Source of the DNA: Clostridiales bacterium
Lineage (GTDB): Bacteria; Bacillota; Clostridia; Oscillospirales; Oscillospiraceae
Direction of reading: 5' to 3'
DNA length: 14,436 nucleotides
Assembly: GCA_021200895.1 (NCBI GenBank)
Contig: JAJQFX010000034.1
Span: 1 to 14,436 of the forward strand
The notes below the pieces were generated by a model. That model was not told where the DNA came from. It was given only the letters and a program-made list of their open reading frames with translations, and ran no database searches. The translations under genes and the position numbers were made by a program. Numbering within the stretch: the stretch's first letter is position 1; each line of letters starts with the position of its first letter. This document shows positions 14,245 to 14,436 of this stretch, piece by piece.

Positions 14245-14436
14245 CCTTCAGCAGAGGATGGAAAGGACGGTGAACAGCTGACGTGCAGCGTTGCCCCGAC
14301 GGTAACAGGGGCCCGGCGGAGGGGGAGCGCCCTGCGCCGCGGTACAATAGCGATGGGAAGCCGTGTTCCGGCGTGAGAGGAGGCCAGCAAGCCTCGACCG
14401 AAGGCAGAGGAGGAATACGCCCCCCCCTGCCCATCC
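14245..14436 (+). other. Unassigned leader downstream of the second TPP riboswitch, possibly a further structured RNA
   Basis: No convincing reading frame starts here. The stretch has several short complementary segments: GCCCC/GGGGC around 14293-14312, GAGGCC-AGCAA-GCCTC around 14380-14396, then ACCGAAGG, and GGCAG/CTGCC near the edge. The order GAGAG, stem-loop, ACCGAAGG loosely recalls a glycine riboswitch, but the conserved remainder is cut off or absent. A weak -10-like TACAAT lies at 14343 without a -35. I cannot assign a function. Confidence 0.25.

Noticed and set aside
14258..14281. Short leader peptide MERTVNS
   Set aside because: Seven codons with no spacing between the AGAGG and the ATG, and no amino-acid pattern suggesting attenuation.
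14135..14434. Minus-strand frame of 99 codons at the right edge
   Set aside because: It runs antisense through the TPP riboswitch end and terminator, with low-complexity proline/glycine-rich translation.

Overview
The window looks like a chromosomal segment of a GC-rich Clostridia member, most likely an Oscillospiraceae-type gut anaerobe. The evidence is strong AGGAGG ribosome-binding sites, T-box and TPP riboswitch control with U-tract terminators, family-level protein content, and a GTAGGGGCGG-type palindromic repeat. The taxonomic call is inference. There are no tRNA or rRNA genes, insertion sequences, phage genes or CRISPR arrays.

Layout. (1) Positions 1-4828, minus strand: recQ helicase, then an AraC-family regulator, then a glycoside hydrolase family 2 gene that runs off the left edge. 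The AraC gene probably controls the hydrolase: the interval between them has a TATAAT box with a poor -35 next to a direct GTGATAT repeat at 20-bp spacing. (2) Positions 4962-7063, plus strand: a 97-residue protein of unknown function divergent from recQ, a membrane-anchored PI-PLC X-domain-like protein with altered active-site positions, and a YbaK-type aminoacyl-tRNA deacylase. (3) Positions 7108-10748, plus strand: a tryptophan-uptake operon. A perfect-consensus promoter drives a T-box leader with a readable UGG specifier and a strong terminator, followed by a lipoprotein substrate-binding protein (trpX), permease (trpY) and ATPase (trpZ), closed by a terminator. The trpX frame is broken by one missing base in a C run. 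(4) Positions 10840-14038, minus strand: a thiamine locus, TPP riboswitch-thiE-thiD-cytX, with a palindromic repeat and heptamer array between thiE and thiD. (5) Positions 14046-14436, plus strand: a second, divergent TPP riboswitch with its own promoter and terminator, leading into an unassigned structured-looking stretch at the right edge. Its gene lies outside the window.

Functionally, the region joins nutrient-responsive RNA regulation (uncharged tRNA-Trp to tryptophan import; TPP to thiamine assembly and hydroxymethylpyrimidine uptake) with sugar degradation and housekeeping repair. I see no obvious wholly new multi-gene system. The best leads are the trpX frameshift, the unassigned leader after the second TPP riboswitch, the altered PLC-like active site, and the AraC/GH2 control region.
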